A DNA stretch of 59,297 bases from Pseudoalteromonas prydzensis (GCF_011050055.1 NZ_DRGM01000125.1:1-59297); one strand, 5' to 3'. Positions 1-8,184 are shown, counted from the first letter of the stretch. Notes: generated by a model from the sequence alone, not told the origin. Translations and numbers: made by a program.

Positions 1-123
1 AGAACTTTCACTTAAGTTTATTTCAAGCTCTTCTAGCGAAAAAAACACAGACTGCACCGCGATTAAAATCATTATCACGTATGATATATTTGATTTGATA
101 TACGATGAGTGCATTATTTTCAT
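1..123 (-). CDS. Partial small protein downstream of the CDF exporter
   Basis: A minus-strand frame opens with ATG at 123-121 and stays open for 41 codons to the window edge. It starts 8 bases after the stop of the cation exporter, so it is probably its operon partner. The visible part begins MKIMHSSYIKSN and has a hydrophobic stretch (YVIMILIAVQSVFF) that could be a signal peptide or membrane anchor. I do not recognise the family. The ribosome-binding site is weak (AGAG). Being short and cut off, it could be chance. Confidence 0.4.
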   Translation of the reverse strand, partial: MKIMHSSYIKSNISYVIMILIAVQSVFFSLEELEINLSESS

Positions 124-131
124 TTCTCTGC

Positions 132-1031
132 TTAATACTTTAGCTGTAAGATGCGGCGAGCACCGTTTAAAACGACAAGAGCAATTATCAAACCAATCAC
201 TAAATCTGGATAACGACTGCTTGTTGCTGTAACTAATAAGCCAGCTAAAATTACACCAACGTTTGCGATAACGTCATTTGCGGAAAAAATCCAACTCGCT
301 TTCATATGAGCGCCGTCTTCTTTGTTGCCAAATATCAAAAACAGACAAGCAACGTTAGCGATTAGTGCTATTCCACCAAATATCATCATTAAAGAAGAGA
401 TCGGTTCACTACCGTAAACAAAGCGTCTTACGACTTCGCTCAAAGCACCTAGCGCTAGAATAACTTGAAGCACACCAGATATATGTGCTGCTCTAAGTTT
501 CATGCTAATACTTTTACCTACGGCATAAATAGCTAAACCATACACAGCAGCATCAGCAAACATATCTAATGAGTCTGCAATTAGGCCAGCAGACTGTGCA
601 ATAATCCCAGCAATTACTTCTATAAAAAACATGACTCCATTAATGGCTAACAACCATTTTAGGGTTGATGCTTCTTTCATCTCATTTTTTTGGGCTAAGT
701 CTTTTGCTTTTGCAGCTTCTGTACTGCAACTTTGTTTAGTTGACTCTAACTCTGCACCGAGTTTAAGTTGTTGTAACTTTTTTGTTATCTCATCTAAATT
801 TTCATCATGAAAAACTTTGACTAAGCGATTAGGAATATCAAACTGCAATCCAACTGAAGGCTGAATTGAGTCAAGTGCTAATCTGATCAATCTCTCTTCT
901 GAAGGACAGTCCATTTGAGGCACTTTATATGTACTGACAAACGCGCCACTATAGTTATCTAATTGTGTATCAATTTTTACGTCTTCGTTGGTAGGAGATG
1001 ATTGACACTGACCACTACATTTTTCTGACAT
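132..1031 (-). CDS. CDF-family cation efflux protein with HMA-like N-terminal domain
   Basis: Likely exports a divalent metal (Zn, Cd or Pb class) across the inner membrane. In the 299-residue form, residues 1-100 are soluble, with Cys5 and Cys9 and then an HMA-like fold around VPQMDCPSEE. From about residue 123 there are paired membrane helices carrying the CDF signature, with the acidic motif DSLDMFADAAVY where members of this family bind metal. The ATG at 1031 is preferred over the one at 1040 because GGA lies 9 bases before it, while at 1040 the GGA touches the start. A MerR-type promoter lies directly upstream. No MerR-family gene is adjacent, so the regulator is not identified here. Confidence 0.85.
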   Translation of the reverse strand: MSEKCSGQCQSSPTNEDVKIDTQLDNYSGAFVSTYKVPQMDCPSEERLIRLALDSIQPSVGLQFDIPNRLVKVFHDENLDEITKKLQQLKLGAELESTKQSCSTEAAKAKDLAQKNEMKEASTLKWLLAINGVMFFIEVIAGIIAQSAGLIADSLDMFADAAVYGLAIYAVGKSISMKLRAAHISGVLQVILALGALSEVVRRFVYGSEPISSLMMIFGGIALIANVACLFLIFGNKEDGAHMKASWIFSANDVIANVGVILAGLLVTATSSRYPDLVIGLIIALVVLNGARRILQLKY

Positions 1032-1060
1032 ATTTAACATTCCGAAACAATATTAAAATA

Positions 1061-1091
1061 AGTATAAAATCTATAGTGGCTATAGAGTCAA
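1061..1091 (-). promoter_or_regulatory. MerR-family promoter/operator of the CDF exporter
   Basis: On the minus strand a TTGACT -35 box (1091-1086) and a TATACT -10 box (1066-1061) are separated by exactly 19 bases, the overlong spacer typical of promoters activated by MerR-family metal sensors. The spacer contains the dyad CTATAG-N3-CTATAG (1071-1085), resembling operators of Pb/Cd sensors of the PbrR/CadR type as I recall them. The predicted transcript would start near 1054. Confidence 0.75.
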
Positions 1092-1540
1092 ATAAAAAGT
1101 TATTTAATTTGAAAAGATTGGGAAGTAACTCAAATAGCTATTCCAAGAAAATAATTGTTGGGGGGTAGTGACAGCAAACACTGCTAACATTATTTGGACT
1201 GCCCGTTTTATACCGATGTTTATCAAAGATAAAAAATAGAAGAGCTATCTAGATAGAATAAATTAACCGATGATCCTAATTCCACATTAAAGTCGCGTTG
1301 GTGTGTTACTAATTGTACAGAGGATCTAAAACAAGATTTAAATTTAAAAGTAAGAGCAACGACTATATTGTTGGAACACTTGTCATGAGATACGCTAAGC
1401 CTAATGTCCGGTTTCGTATCAAAGTGAATTTTAGCTGAAGTAATTTTGTACCATCGTTTACGACTGCTTCAGGCTCAAATCTGACGAAGATTTCCTAGTA
1501 CTCACCCAATCTGGCTTGATGAGAAATAATCTCAAACATT
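1092..1540. other. About 450 bases without a convincing gene
   Basis: Lies between the divergent CDF exporter and the serine-recombinase remnant. All frames are short. A G-run with GGGGGTAGTGACAGC near 1158 and ACGCTAAG near 1392 are faintly like ends of Tn3-family elements, which would fit the recombinase remnant, but they do not form a proper pair. The transcript of the qat operon presumably starts here, but no strong promoter is visible. Confidence 0.4.
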
Positions 1541-1786
1541 ATGCGTAGCCACATATTCGCTCAACTTGAGCGGGATCTTATAAAAGCCAGAACCACAGAA
1601 GGTCGTGAAGAGGCTAAAGCTAAAGGCAAACACATGGGCAGATTGCCTGCTTTATCAGACAAACAAGCGAAAGAATTATATAAAGATAAATTAAATGGTG
1701 AATCGATCTCTGCATTAGCGAAGAAATATTCTGTTAGCCGCCCCACGGTTCACCGAATTATTGAAAGAATGGAACAAAAGAAATAA
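1541..1786 (+). pseudogene. Serine recombinase (resolvase/invertase) C-terminal remnant with HTH
   Basis: Only the last part of a resolvase-type serine recombinase is present: the end of the long E helix (FAQLERDLIKARTTEG) and the DNA-binding helix-turn-helix (SISALAKKYSVSRPTVHRII). The catalytic domain with its Ser nucleophile is missing, so it cannot recombine DNA. The ATG at 1541 has no Shine-Dalgarno sequence. An internal ATG at 1634 has AAAGG seven bases before it and would give a 50-residue HTH protein. It reads toward qatA and ends 18 bases before it, so it may be transcribed with the defence operon. It may be debris or a reused DNA-binding regulator. Confidence 0.75.
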
Positions 1787-1804
1787 TAAATAAAAGGAGA
1801 CGTT

Positions 1805-3565
1805 ATGTGGTCTGATAAAGAATCAAAAATTGATTTCTTAAATTTTAATGAAACGGCTGAGTCAATAAAAGATCTTATAACAGAAAAGGAGTTAATGCCT
1901 ATTAGTATAGGCGTTTTTGGTGATTGGGGCGCTGGAAAATCGACGATTCTTGAACTTACTAAGGCTTCTCTGGAAAGTGATGAACAAGAATATATCCAAG
2001 TACATTTCGATGCATGGACTTTCCAAGGGTATGATGACGCTAAAGCGGCGTTACTAGAAACAATTGCATCTACTTTAGTTAAAAAAGCAGCAGACGATAA
2101 AAATCTCAGTGCAAAAGCAAAAGAGTTTGCTGGACGAATAGATAAGATCAGACTGATGGGATTGCTAATGGATGGTGGTGCAGCATTAGCTGGTATACCA
2201 ACTATGGGTGGTATACAGAAGATCATGGGACTATTCAGTGGTGGTGACGATGGTGAACTGGATGTTGATGATGTAAAAGGTGCTGTCGATGGCGCTAAGG
2301 ATGTCGCGAAGAAAAACAAAGGTTTGATCAAAGATAATAAATCATTTTCACCACCTAAAGAAATTAAAGAATTCCGAAAAGCATATTCTGATCTGTTAAA
2401 GGAGTTTGATAAGCCACTTATTGTCTATGTCGATAATTTAGATCGCTGCTCTCCATTTAATGCTATTTCGACCCTTGAGGCGATCAGGTTATTTCTATTT
2501 TTACCCAATACTGCATTTGTTATTGCCGCCGATGAGGACATGATCCGCTTGGCAGTGCCTGAGTATCACAAAGGTGCATCTCAACGACATCAAACTGATT
2601 ATTTAGACAAGCTTATTCAAATTCCTGTGCATGTACCAAGACCCGGCGTTCTGGAGATAAGGGCATATTTAATGATGCTTACTGCTCAAGATCACGGCGT
2701 TACCGATGCGCAATTAGAAACGATAAGATGTGCCCTTGAAGAGTCATTAAGGCTGTCGTGGAAACAACCACAAATTACCGTTGACGAGCTACTTCAAGAT
2801 CACGAGATTGAAAAGCATTCCGAACTCAGAAGTAAATTTGTGGTTGCTGAACAGTTAGCTCCACTATTAGCTGAATCCACAAACATTAACGGCAACCCTC
2901 GCATAGTTAAGCGATTACTCAATCAGGTTAAGATGAGAAAGAAAACCGCTCATCGCAGAGGAATGCAGCTTGATGAAAAAACTATCACTAAGCTGGTAAT
3001 TTTTGAGAGGTGCTTAGGCACTCAGGCTACCAACAAGCTTTATGAATTAATTGATAAGGAAAACGGATATCCAAAAGTATTAGCGGATCTTGAAAATTCA
3101 GAAGTCGAATTTGACGAAATTAATTTACCTGAAGAGTGGAAACTCGACCTAGCTTTTATTGATAAATGGTCGAAATTACCTCCCATGTTCACTGAAATGG
3201 ATTTGACACCAGCGGCATATCTGAGCAGAGAAAGCATTCCAATGGGGGCTGTTAATTCGGTAATGTCTGGAGCCGCTCAAAAACTCGTAGAAGAATTAAT
3301 GAAGCAAAAGGTAAGGGTCAGTGGCGTTAACTCTACTGCGATTACCACAACTCCGAAGGAAGAATACATGTCAGTCATGGATGGTTTGATTGAAAACTTT
3401 AAGTTGATTGGTGATTGGACCGAAAGACCAACAGGCATTTATGGGGCTGTGTTACTTGCCAAGCAGGATGATAAATGTAGCTTAAGTCTTCTTACATTTT
3501 TAAAAAGCTTGCCCCGCCAAAGATGGCTTAATCCAATTTTAAAAGAACTAGAGGGAACTAAGTAA
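1805..3565 (+). CDS. qatA: QatA, KAP-family P-loop ATPase of the Qat anti-phage system
   Basis: First gene of a complete qatABCD operon. The 586-residue protein has a Walker A motif GDWGAGKS (residues 39-46), a Walker B-like strand VYVDNLDRC (about 208-216) and the sensor-like segment FVIAADEDMIR, all typical of KAP-family NTPases. A low-complexity Gly/Asp/Lys stretch near 145-175 may be a loop or membrane-proximal insert. AAGGAGA lies just before the ATG. The gene is followed after one base by qatB. Qat is a known phage-defence system in which all four genes are reported to be needed; how the ATPase works mechanistically is not established to my knowledge. Confidence 0.93.
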   Translation: MWSDKESKIDFLNFNETAESIKDLITEKELMPISIGVFGDWGAGKSTILELTKASLESDEQEYIQVHFDAWTFQGYDDAKAALLETIASTLVKKAADDKNLSAKAKEFAGRIDKIRLMGLLMDGGAALAGIPTMGGIQKIMGLFSGGDDGELDVDDVKGAVDGAKDVAKKNKGLIKDNKSFSPPKEIKEFRKAYSDLLKEFDKPLIVYVDNLDRCSPFNAISTLEAIRLFLFLPNTAFVIAADEDMIRLAVPEYHKGASQRHQTDYLDKLIQIPVHVPRPGVLEIRAYLMMLTAQDHGVTDAQLETIRCALEESLRLSWKQPQITVDELLQDHEIEKHSELRSKFVVAEQLAPLLAESTNINGNPRIVKRLLNQVKMRKKTAHRRGMQLDEKTITKLVIFERCLGTQATNKLYELIDKENGYPKVLADLENSEVEFDEINLPEEWKLDLAFIDKWSKLPPMFTEMDLTPAAYLSRESIPMGAVNSVMSGAAQKLVEELMKQKVRVSGVNSTAITTTPKEEYMSVMDGLIENFKLIGDWTERPTGIYGAVLLAKQDDKCSLSLLTFLKSLPRQRWLNPILKELEGTK

Positions 3566-3566
3566 T

Positions 3567-4454
3567 ATGGGTACGTCCGCATCGTCAACAGGACCAAATA
3601 ATAAGAGTCCACTTATTCCATCTTGGGCAGAGCAAGGAGATCCTGTCACAATAGAACCTGCATCAGGTACTGATGGGGATGAGCAAGCTGGCTCTGATAA
3701 TAATCAAGCTGATGATCAGAATGACAATAGCAATGATATTGACAATGACAAGGTTCAACAAGAAATCGGTGGTTCACCTACAGCAACACCGCCTCCAAAT
3801 AGGTTTGCCAGTGCCAGAAGAGCATTTGGTAAATATGCGCAAACAGGTGGCTCAACCTCAGATCTAAGGCGTTCATTAAAAAGTTACTCTAGAAAAGGCT
3901 CTGGCGGAGGTAAAAGCACAAGCAGGAGACTATCAAGCGGCATAACTGCTGGTTCTGGATTGCTTGGTGTCATGCGTGGCGACACCGTAACGGTTAATAA
4001 TCAAAGCTTATCATTAGGTGATCTAACTGGGCTATCGACTGATCAAGCAATCGACAAAATTGCTAGCCATTTAGCGCCTGATAATGCCGATTCGGATGCT
4101 GTAAGAGTTGCGTTGGATTACGCACTAGAAGAAGCACTCCCCGATACAGAAGAATTTGACCCAAACAGTTTTACTGACGAAGTTATCCAAGAAGCCATAG
4201 GCTGTTATTTAACAGACCTTATTTTTCAGGATGTGGTTGAAGGCATGGGCAGAGCTTGGTTTCATGTTGAGCCAGCAAGCAAGCATCATCAAATGGAAGT
4301 TGAATTAAGGGAACTAATAAAAGTGATTACACAAGAGCAGTTAGACAAAGTAACTAATGGCAACCCCAGTACTATTAGCAAAGAAAATATTACTAAAATT
4401 CAAGCCGATGCTATTGCTATGACGGTTGATGAATGGGAGAGCTTTAATGACTAA
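3567..4454 (+). CDS. qatB: QatB, Qat anti-phage system protein
   Basis: Second gene of the operon, 295 residues. It starts MGTSASSTGPNNKSPLIP, a Gly/Ser-rich opening that I recall as characteristic of QatB proteins. Residues 30-65 are very Asp/Asn/Gln-rich and probably disordered. Residues 75-125 are basic and Ser/Gly-rich. The C-terminal 150 residues are acidic and helical. There is no recognisable catalytic motif and no signal peptide. The assignment rests on operon position between a KAP ATPase and a QueC-like protein plus the N-terminus. It overlaps qatC by 8 bases. Confidence 0.9.
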   Translation: MGTSASSTGPNNKSPLIPSWAEQGDPVTIEPASGTDGDEQAGSDNNQADDQNDNSNDIDNDKVQQEIGGSPTATPPPNRFASARRAFGKYAQTGGSTSDLRRSLKSYSRKGSGGGKSTSRRLSSGITAGSGLLGVMRGDTVTVNNQSLSLGDLTGLSTDQAIDKIASHLAPDNADSDAVRVALDYALEEALPDTEEFDPNSFTDEVIQEAIGCYLTDLIFQDVVEGMGRAWFHVEPASKHHQMEVELRELIKVITQEQLDKVTNGNPSTISKENITKIQADAIAMTVDEWESFND

Positions 4455-5781
4455 TTTTTACTTTAACCATGACCCTGCTAACTTGCCTGACTTTTCTGAT
4501 GATTGTCATCCTGTCCAAATGTTTCATACGCATCAAAATGACATCACTAAGCACAGCTTGGTGTCAAAACAACTACTACAAACAGTTCGTGATTTAGGAT
4601 TGAATGTAGATGCTGATTCAATAGATCTGATAACAATTGCTACCGCCGTTACCGCTGCTGATACATTTGAATTAAGGGATAATGCAGAAAATGCATGGGC
4701 TAGAAAAATGCATTTGCATGTTCCTGTAACTGATGAGGATATGTGGAATTTTGTAGAACCTGAACTGAGTTCTTTGCTCAACTTTCTTACAGGCGATCAA
4801 TGGCTGTTTACTTTTGAAAAAACAACTATGCCGATGCCGACTCCTAAAACAAGTGAGCAAGCGAAAGCAAAAGCAAAATCATTAATTGGACTCAACTCTG
4901 TTTGCCTTTTTTCTGGTGGTCTTGATAGCGCAGTTGGTGCAATTGATATTTTGAACGGAGAATCAGATTTAAAGCCTCTCTTGGTTAGTCACGCTTATCG
5001 TGGTGATGGCGCTAAGCAAGAAGACATTAAGCAATTATTATCCCCGCCATTCGGCGAATTGTCCTATTCAATGTCTCCCCATATTATTAAGCACTTAGAA
5101 GGTAAAACTGACATTAGTATGAGGGGAAGAAGCTTTAACTTCCTAGCTATGGCGGTACTTGGTATATCAGCCTTAAGAAATGCTAATTGCGATAGCAGTA
5201 TTGAAACTATTGTCGTCCCAGAGAATGGCTATATTTCTATAAATCCGCCGCTTACCAGAAGACGGATTGGTAGCCATAGCACTAGAACTACTCATCCTAA
5301 TTTTCTAAGCAGGCTTGAATCTTTGCTTAGAGACACTGGGTTTCATGTCAAATTTGTAAACCCCTATCAATTCAAAACTAAAGGTGAAATGTTAGCGGAA
5401 TGTGTTGATCAAGACGCAATTAGAAAAGCAGTTCCCCTAAGTGTTTCATGCAGTCATTGGCACAGAGAACATAAACAGTGTGGGCATTGTGTACCTTGCC
5501 TTATTCGAAGAGCGTCAGTTTTTCATGCTGGTTTTACACAAGATGCGCCATACAAGACAAAGCGGTTGAGAGATCTTATCAAAGAAAAAGATACTCGCGA
5601 TGATCTCCAAGCGGTTCAAACTGCCATTATTAGATTGAAACAATCCGATAACTATCGTTCTTGGCTTCGAAGTTCAGGGCCAATACCACAAGAAAAAGAT
5701 ATACGAGAAAAATTAGAATCAACTATTAAGCGAGGATTGGCAGAGGTTGAATTATTTCTCCAAGCGGATAAATCGTCATGA
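4447..5781 (+). CDS. qatC: QatC, QueC-like PP-loop protein of the Qat system
   Basis: The 444-residue protein has an ATP-pyrophosphatase P-loop SGGLDS (residues 156-161) and a C-terminal zinc site C335-C345-C348-C351 with the spacing of QueC, the 7-cyano-7-deazaguanine synthase of queuosine synthesis. It is much longer than QueC because of about 150 extra N-terminal residues, and no other queuosine genes are nearby, so it belongs to defence rather than tRNA modification. ATG 4447 is chosen over 4426 because GGGAGAG precedes it and it gives the compact overlap with qatB. Whether it modifies a base, a protein or a nucleotide is unknown. Confidence 0.92.
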   Translation: MTNFYFNHDPANLPDFSDDCHPVQMFHTHQNDITKHSLVSKQLLQTVRDLGLNVDADSIDLITIATAVTAADTFELRDNAENAWARKMHLHVPVTDEDMWNFVEPELSSLLNFLTGDQWLFTFEKTTMPMPTPKTSEQAKAKAKSLIGLNSVCLFSGGLDSAVGAIDILNGESDLKPLLVSHAYRGDGAKQEDIKQLLSPPFGELSYSMSPHIIKHLEGKTDISMRGRSFNFLAMAVLGISALRNANCDSSIETIVVPENGYISINPPLTRRRIGSHSTRTTHPNFLSRLESLLRDTGFHVKFVNPYQFKTKGEMLAECVDQDAIRKAVPLSVSCSHWHREHKQCGHCVPCLIRRASVFHAGFTQDAPYKTKRLRDLIKEKDTRDDLQAVQTAIIRLKQSDNYRSWLRSSGPIPQEKDIREKLESTIKRGLAEVELFLQADKSS

Positions 5782-6509
5782 TGGATCTTCATTGCCACGT
5801 TGATTTATATCCAGATCATCAAGAGGTATTGAACGACATAAAAAGCAGTAATTATTACGTGCTATCAGTAACTACGGTGCCTTCAGCTTTTGAAGGTACT
5901 GTCCAGTTAACAAGTGGCATAAAACACTGTAAGACGGCCTTGGGGCTTCACCCTCAACTTGCTCATCTAAGAAAAAATGAATTAGCACTATTCGATAAGC
6001 TAGTTGATAGAACTAGATATATTGGAGAAATTGGACTGGATGGCTCAAAAGGTTACGCTGATTACTTTGATGATCAATTAGAGGTTTTCACGCATATTCT
6101 AAAAAAATGTGAAGGCTTTGATGACAAAATACTAACTATCCATAGTCTTAACGCGACTGGTGAAGTTCTTGAACAACTTAAGTTACATCCCAATGCTGGT
6201 ACTTCTATTCTTCATTGGTTTTTAGGTACTAAGAAGCAAGTTCTAGAAGCCGTCGAGCTAGGCTGTTTCTTCTCTATTGGGCCAGCCATGCTAACTTCAG
6301 CCAGAGCTAAAAAAGTAATATCGTGGATACCTCAAGATAGAGTTCTACTCGAAACTGATGGACCTTTCGCCAAAGTGGCGGGGAATATTCTGTTTCCTTC
6401 AAGTGTTGGCACTGTTACTGAATATCTGGCTGAAATTTGGTGTAAAAATAAGGCTTTGATAATAGAAAAATTGTCAGTAAATCTTAGGTGTTTAACATCA
6501 GTCAAGTAA
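5778..6509 (+). CDS. qatD: QatD, TatD-like metal-dependent nuclease of the Qat system
   Basis: The 243-residue protein keeps the TatD/amidohydrolase metal ligands: HCH near the start (DLHCHVDL), Glu in GEIGLDG, His in HSLNATGE, His in HWFLGTKK and Asp in LLETDGPFAK. TatD proteins are hydrolases acting on DNA. Here it is the fourth and last gene of the operon and overlaps qatC in an ATGA junction, implying translational coupling. The metal site looks intact, so it is expected to be active. MntP follows after 51 bases on the same strand. Confidence 0.92.
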   Translation: MMDLHCHVDLYPDHQEVLNDIKSSNYYVLSVTTVPSAFEGTVQLTSGIKHCKTALGLHPQLAHLRKNELALFDKLVDRTRYIGEIGLDGSKGYADYFDDQLEVFTHILKKCEGFDDKILTIHSLNATGEVLEQLKLHPNAGTSILHWFLGTKKQVLEAVELGCFFSIGPAMLTSARAKKVISWIPQDRVLLETDGPFAKVAGNILFPSSVGTVTEYLAEIWCKNKALIIEKLSVNLRCLTSVK

Positions 6510-6560
6510 CTAATTATACGTCACGTAATCTTATAACAATTTTATTCAGGTTTAATCGGT

Positions 6561-7100
6561 TTGTTTGAAGTATTTGTATTAGCTATAGCACTCAGTATGG
6601 ACGCGTTTGCAGTATCCATAGGCTTAGGTTCTAAAAAAGTAGTAAATGCTGAAAAGCTCTTTATTAAAGCCGCTGCTTATTTTGGTTTTTTCCAAGGCTT
6701 TATGCCTCTTTTAGGCTATTACAGCGGTAAAGGTTTATCATCTTGGATTGAAGATTATGCACCTTGGATAGCTTTTATTTTGCTAGTATTTATCGGTGGC
6801 AAAATGATTTATGAGTCCCAATCTGAAGGAATTGAAGAAGATATTGCTAATGTTACTCATCGTGTGCTATTTGTTCTTGCTATTGCCACCAGTATTGATG
6901 CAATGGCGGCAGGTTATGCAATCACATTGCTTGAGGTAGATATAGCCGTAGCTTGCTTGATAATAGGCGTCACGACGTTTGCCTTTAGCTGGATTGGTGT
7001 GAATATCGGCGAAAGAAGTGGCGTATGGCTGGAATCTAAAGCTGAACTATTTGGTGGTTTAGTGTTAATCGCAATCGCATTTAAGATATTACTTGGTTGA
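6561..7100 (+). CDS. mntP: MntP-like manganese efflux pump
   Basis: The 179-residue membrane protein has six predicted helices and the two Asp-containing motifs typical of MntP ([10 protein letters not shown] and [10 protein letters not shown]), which form the manganese path. The start is TTG at 6561; the next Met (codon 14) would remove half of helix 1. It follows qatD by 51 bases on the same strand with no clear terminator between, so it may be read through from the defence operon. No manganese riboswitch (yybP-ykoY type) fits in that gap. It is island cargo, so it could be an extra copy besides a chromosomal mntP elsewhere. Confidence 0.85.
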   Translation: MFEVFVLAIALSMDAFAVSIGLGSKKVVNAEKLFIKAAAYFGFFQGFMPLLGYYSGKGLSSWIEDYAPWIAFILLVFIGGKMIYESQSEGIEEDIANVTHRVLFVLAIATSIDAMAAGYAITLLEVDIAVACLIIGVTTFAFSWIGVNIGERSGVWLESKAELFGGLVLIAIAFKILLG

Positions 7101-7122
7101 CACAGAACCACCGAATACTAGG

Positions 7123-7341
7123 CTACTTACCTGAGCAACATGCATTGCCTTCTTGAATAGGAGGACACTTAACTGTTCCATAAGAGCAATAAACGCAACA
7201 ATCACCTTTTAACGGTTTAAGTAGTGCTTTACAGCTTTCGCATTCGTAATACCATTGGCAAGCGTTTGTAGGCATGGTTTCAACTTTGCTAAATCCACAT
7301 TCAGGGCAAGTGATTTTAGATTCTAGTTCTATACCTTGCAT
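7123..7341 (-). CDS. GDCCVxC-domain small cysteine-rich protein
   Basis: A 72-residue protein with eleven cysteines: an N-terminal CPEC knuckle (12-15), C28, CESC (34-37), the hallmark GDCCVYCSYGTVKCPP (46-61) and a terminal CC. The family is often found beside merC/merT-type mercury transporters and includes selenocysteine forms. Here the variable position is Tyr, not a TGA codon. It overlaps the end of merC by 13 bases and has a good AAGGA six bases before its ATG, so it is the last gene of the mercury operon. Binding of Hg(II) or another thiophilic metal is inferred from the cysteines and context. Confidence 0.85.
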   Translation of the reverse strand: MQGIELESKITCPECGFSKVETMPTNACQWYYECESCKALLKPLKGDCCVYCSYGTVKCPPIQEGNACCSGK

Positions 7342-7718
7342 ACTGGTTCCTTAATGGGCTTAACAATATCTAAAATAGACATTACGACCATCCAAATGAT
7401 CCCAAAGTAAAATAAGTAAGTGCTCCAGTCGTATTGCCATAAAGGATAAAGGGTCAGCAATACTGCAATTGGGCCAATGACACTTAAAACGCCTCTCAAT
7501 GAATCTCGATGTTGATACCAATTATAGAAATTAACTAACAACGCTAGTGAAGCAAATAATGGCAATAAGGTGTTCACCGCTATCCCTTCAAAATGTGAAA
7601 GAAAACCTAACCCAAGAGCAGATGCCAATGAGCCGAGTGCAGGAAAACATGCTGTGCAGCTAAGGGCGGCTAGCCAAACGCCACCAGAACCTACTTTATC
7701 TAGAATTTTATTGATCAT
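7329..7718 (-). CDS. merC: MerC mercuric ion transporter
   Basis: The 129-residue inner-membrane protein has four predicted helices. In the first is the Cys pair C21-T-A-C24 followed by FPA, the mercury-handling motif of MerC; a further Cys lies near the C-terminus (C127). MerC takes Hg(II) into the cytoplasm for reduction by MerA. No merA is present between here and either side of the module, so the usual partner must be encoded elsewhere or be absent. GAGG precedes the ATG by nine bases. The gene lies directly behind a mer operator at 7744-7775. Confidence 0.88.
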   Translation of the reverse strand: MINKILDKVGSGGVWLAALSCTACFPALGSLASALGLGFLSHFEGIAVNTLLPLFASLALLVNFYNWYQHRDSLRGVLSVIGPIAVLLTLYPLWQYDWSTYLFYFGIIWMVVMSILDIVKPIKEPVCKV

Positions 7719-7743
7719 AACTATCTACCTCAATTTTTAAGGT

Positions 7744-7775
7744 AGTATAAACTCCGTACATAAGTACGGGGTCAA
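7744..7775 (-). promoter_or_regulatory. mer promoter/operator driving merC
   Basis: Minus-strand TTGACC (7775-7770) and TATACT (7749-7744) are separated by 20 bases. The spacer contains the perfect dyad CCGTAC-N4-GTACGG (7754-7769), nearly the classical MerR operator of Tn21-like mer operons. It begins four bases after the merR stop codon, so it lies between merR and merC, which run in the same direction. Mercury-bound MerR should untwist the overlong spacer and activate merC. Confidence 0.88.
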
Positions 7776-7778
7776 TAG

Positions 7779-8153
7779 CTATTTAAGTGAATTTATTACC
7801 GGGCAGGATTGAGGGTCTTGATTGGCCTTGCAAGAATCTGTCATATCTTGAATTACTTTCTCTAATCGCTGTAAATCAGCAATTTTATTACGAATGAGAT
7901 TAAGTTTTTGCAACCCCATCGACTCAATATCAGCGCAACTGTCACTTAGTGACATAAGCGATTCAATTTCTTTCAGCGTAAACCCTAATGCTTTAGCTTT
8001 CAGAATAAATTTGAGTTGACTGGTAAGGGCATCGCCATACATTCTGTAACCAGACTCTGGTTTTAAAGGTTGCTCTATCAGACCTTGGCGCTCATAGAAA
8101 CGGATTGTTTCAACATTGATATCTAAATCTTTTGCCAGTTTTCCAATGGTTCT
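7779..8153 (-). CDS. merR: MerR, mercury-responsive transcription regulator
   Basis: A 124-residue MerR-family protein: winged HTH at the N-terminus (IGKLAKDLDINVETIRFYE), then the dimerisation helix. Three cysteines at 74, 109 and 118 have spacings of 35 and 9, exactly as the Hg(II)-binding C82, C117 and C126 of Tn21/Tn501 MerR, so it should sense mercury and not another metal. The start at 8153 is preferred because the family begins just before the HTH; the longer frame to 8186 adds only MIFLLLKSMF. Unlike classical mer operons it is not divergent from the transport genes. Confidence 0.92.
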   Translation of the reverse strand, partial: RTIGKLAKDLDINVETIRFYERQGLIEQPLKPESGYRMYGDALTSQLKFILKAKALGFTLKEIESLMSLSDSCADIESMGLQKLNLIRNKIADLQRLEKVIQDMTDSCKANQDPQSCPVINSLK

Positions 8154-8184
8154 CATAAACATACTCTTTAGAAGCAGAAATATC

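Noticed and set aside
1158..1405. Possible Tn3-family terminal repeats (GGGGGTAGTGACAGC and ACGCTAAG)
   Set aside because: They do not form a proper 38-base inverted pair and no transposase is present; only the recombinase remnant hints at such an element.
1418..1438. GTGAATTTTAGCTGAAG resembling the target-gene edge GTGATTTTAGATGAAAG
   Set aside because: The similarity has an inserted base and mismatches, no PhoH coding sequence adjoins it, and A/T-rich DNA makes such matches likely; not taken as the second island end.
1750..2331. Long Ser/Pro-rich minus-strand frame over the start of qatA
   Set aside because: Low-complexity composition mirrors the opposite coding strand, and no start signal or motif supports it.
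4447..5781. QueC of queuosine synthesis
   Set aside because: Despite the PP-loop and zinc site, the protein is about twice as long and sits between qatB and qatD; no other queuosine genes are present.
6510..6560. Manganese riboswitch before mntP
   Set aside because: Only 51 bases separate it from qatD, too few for a yybP-ykoY aptamer, and no matching fold is seen.
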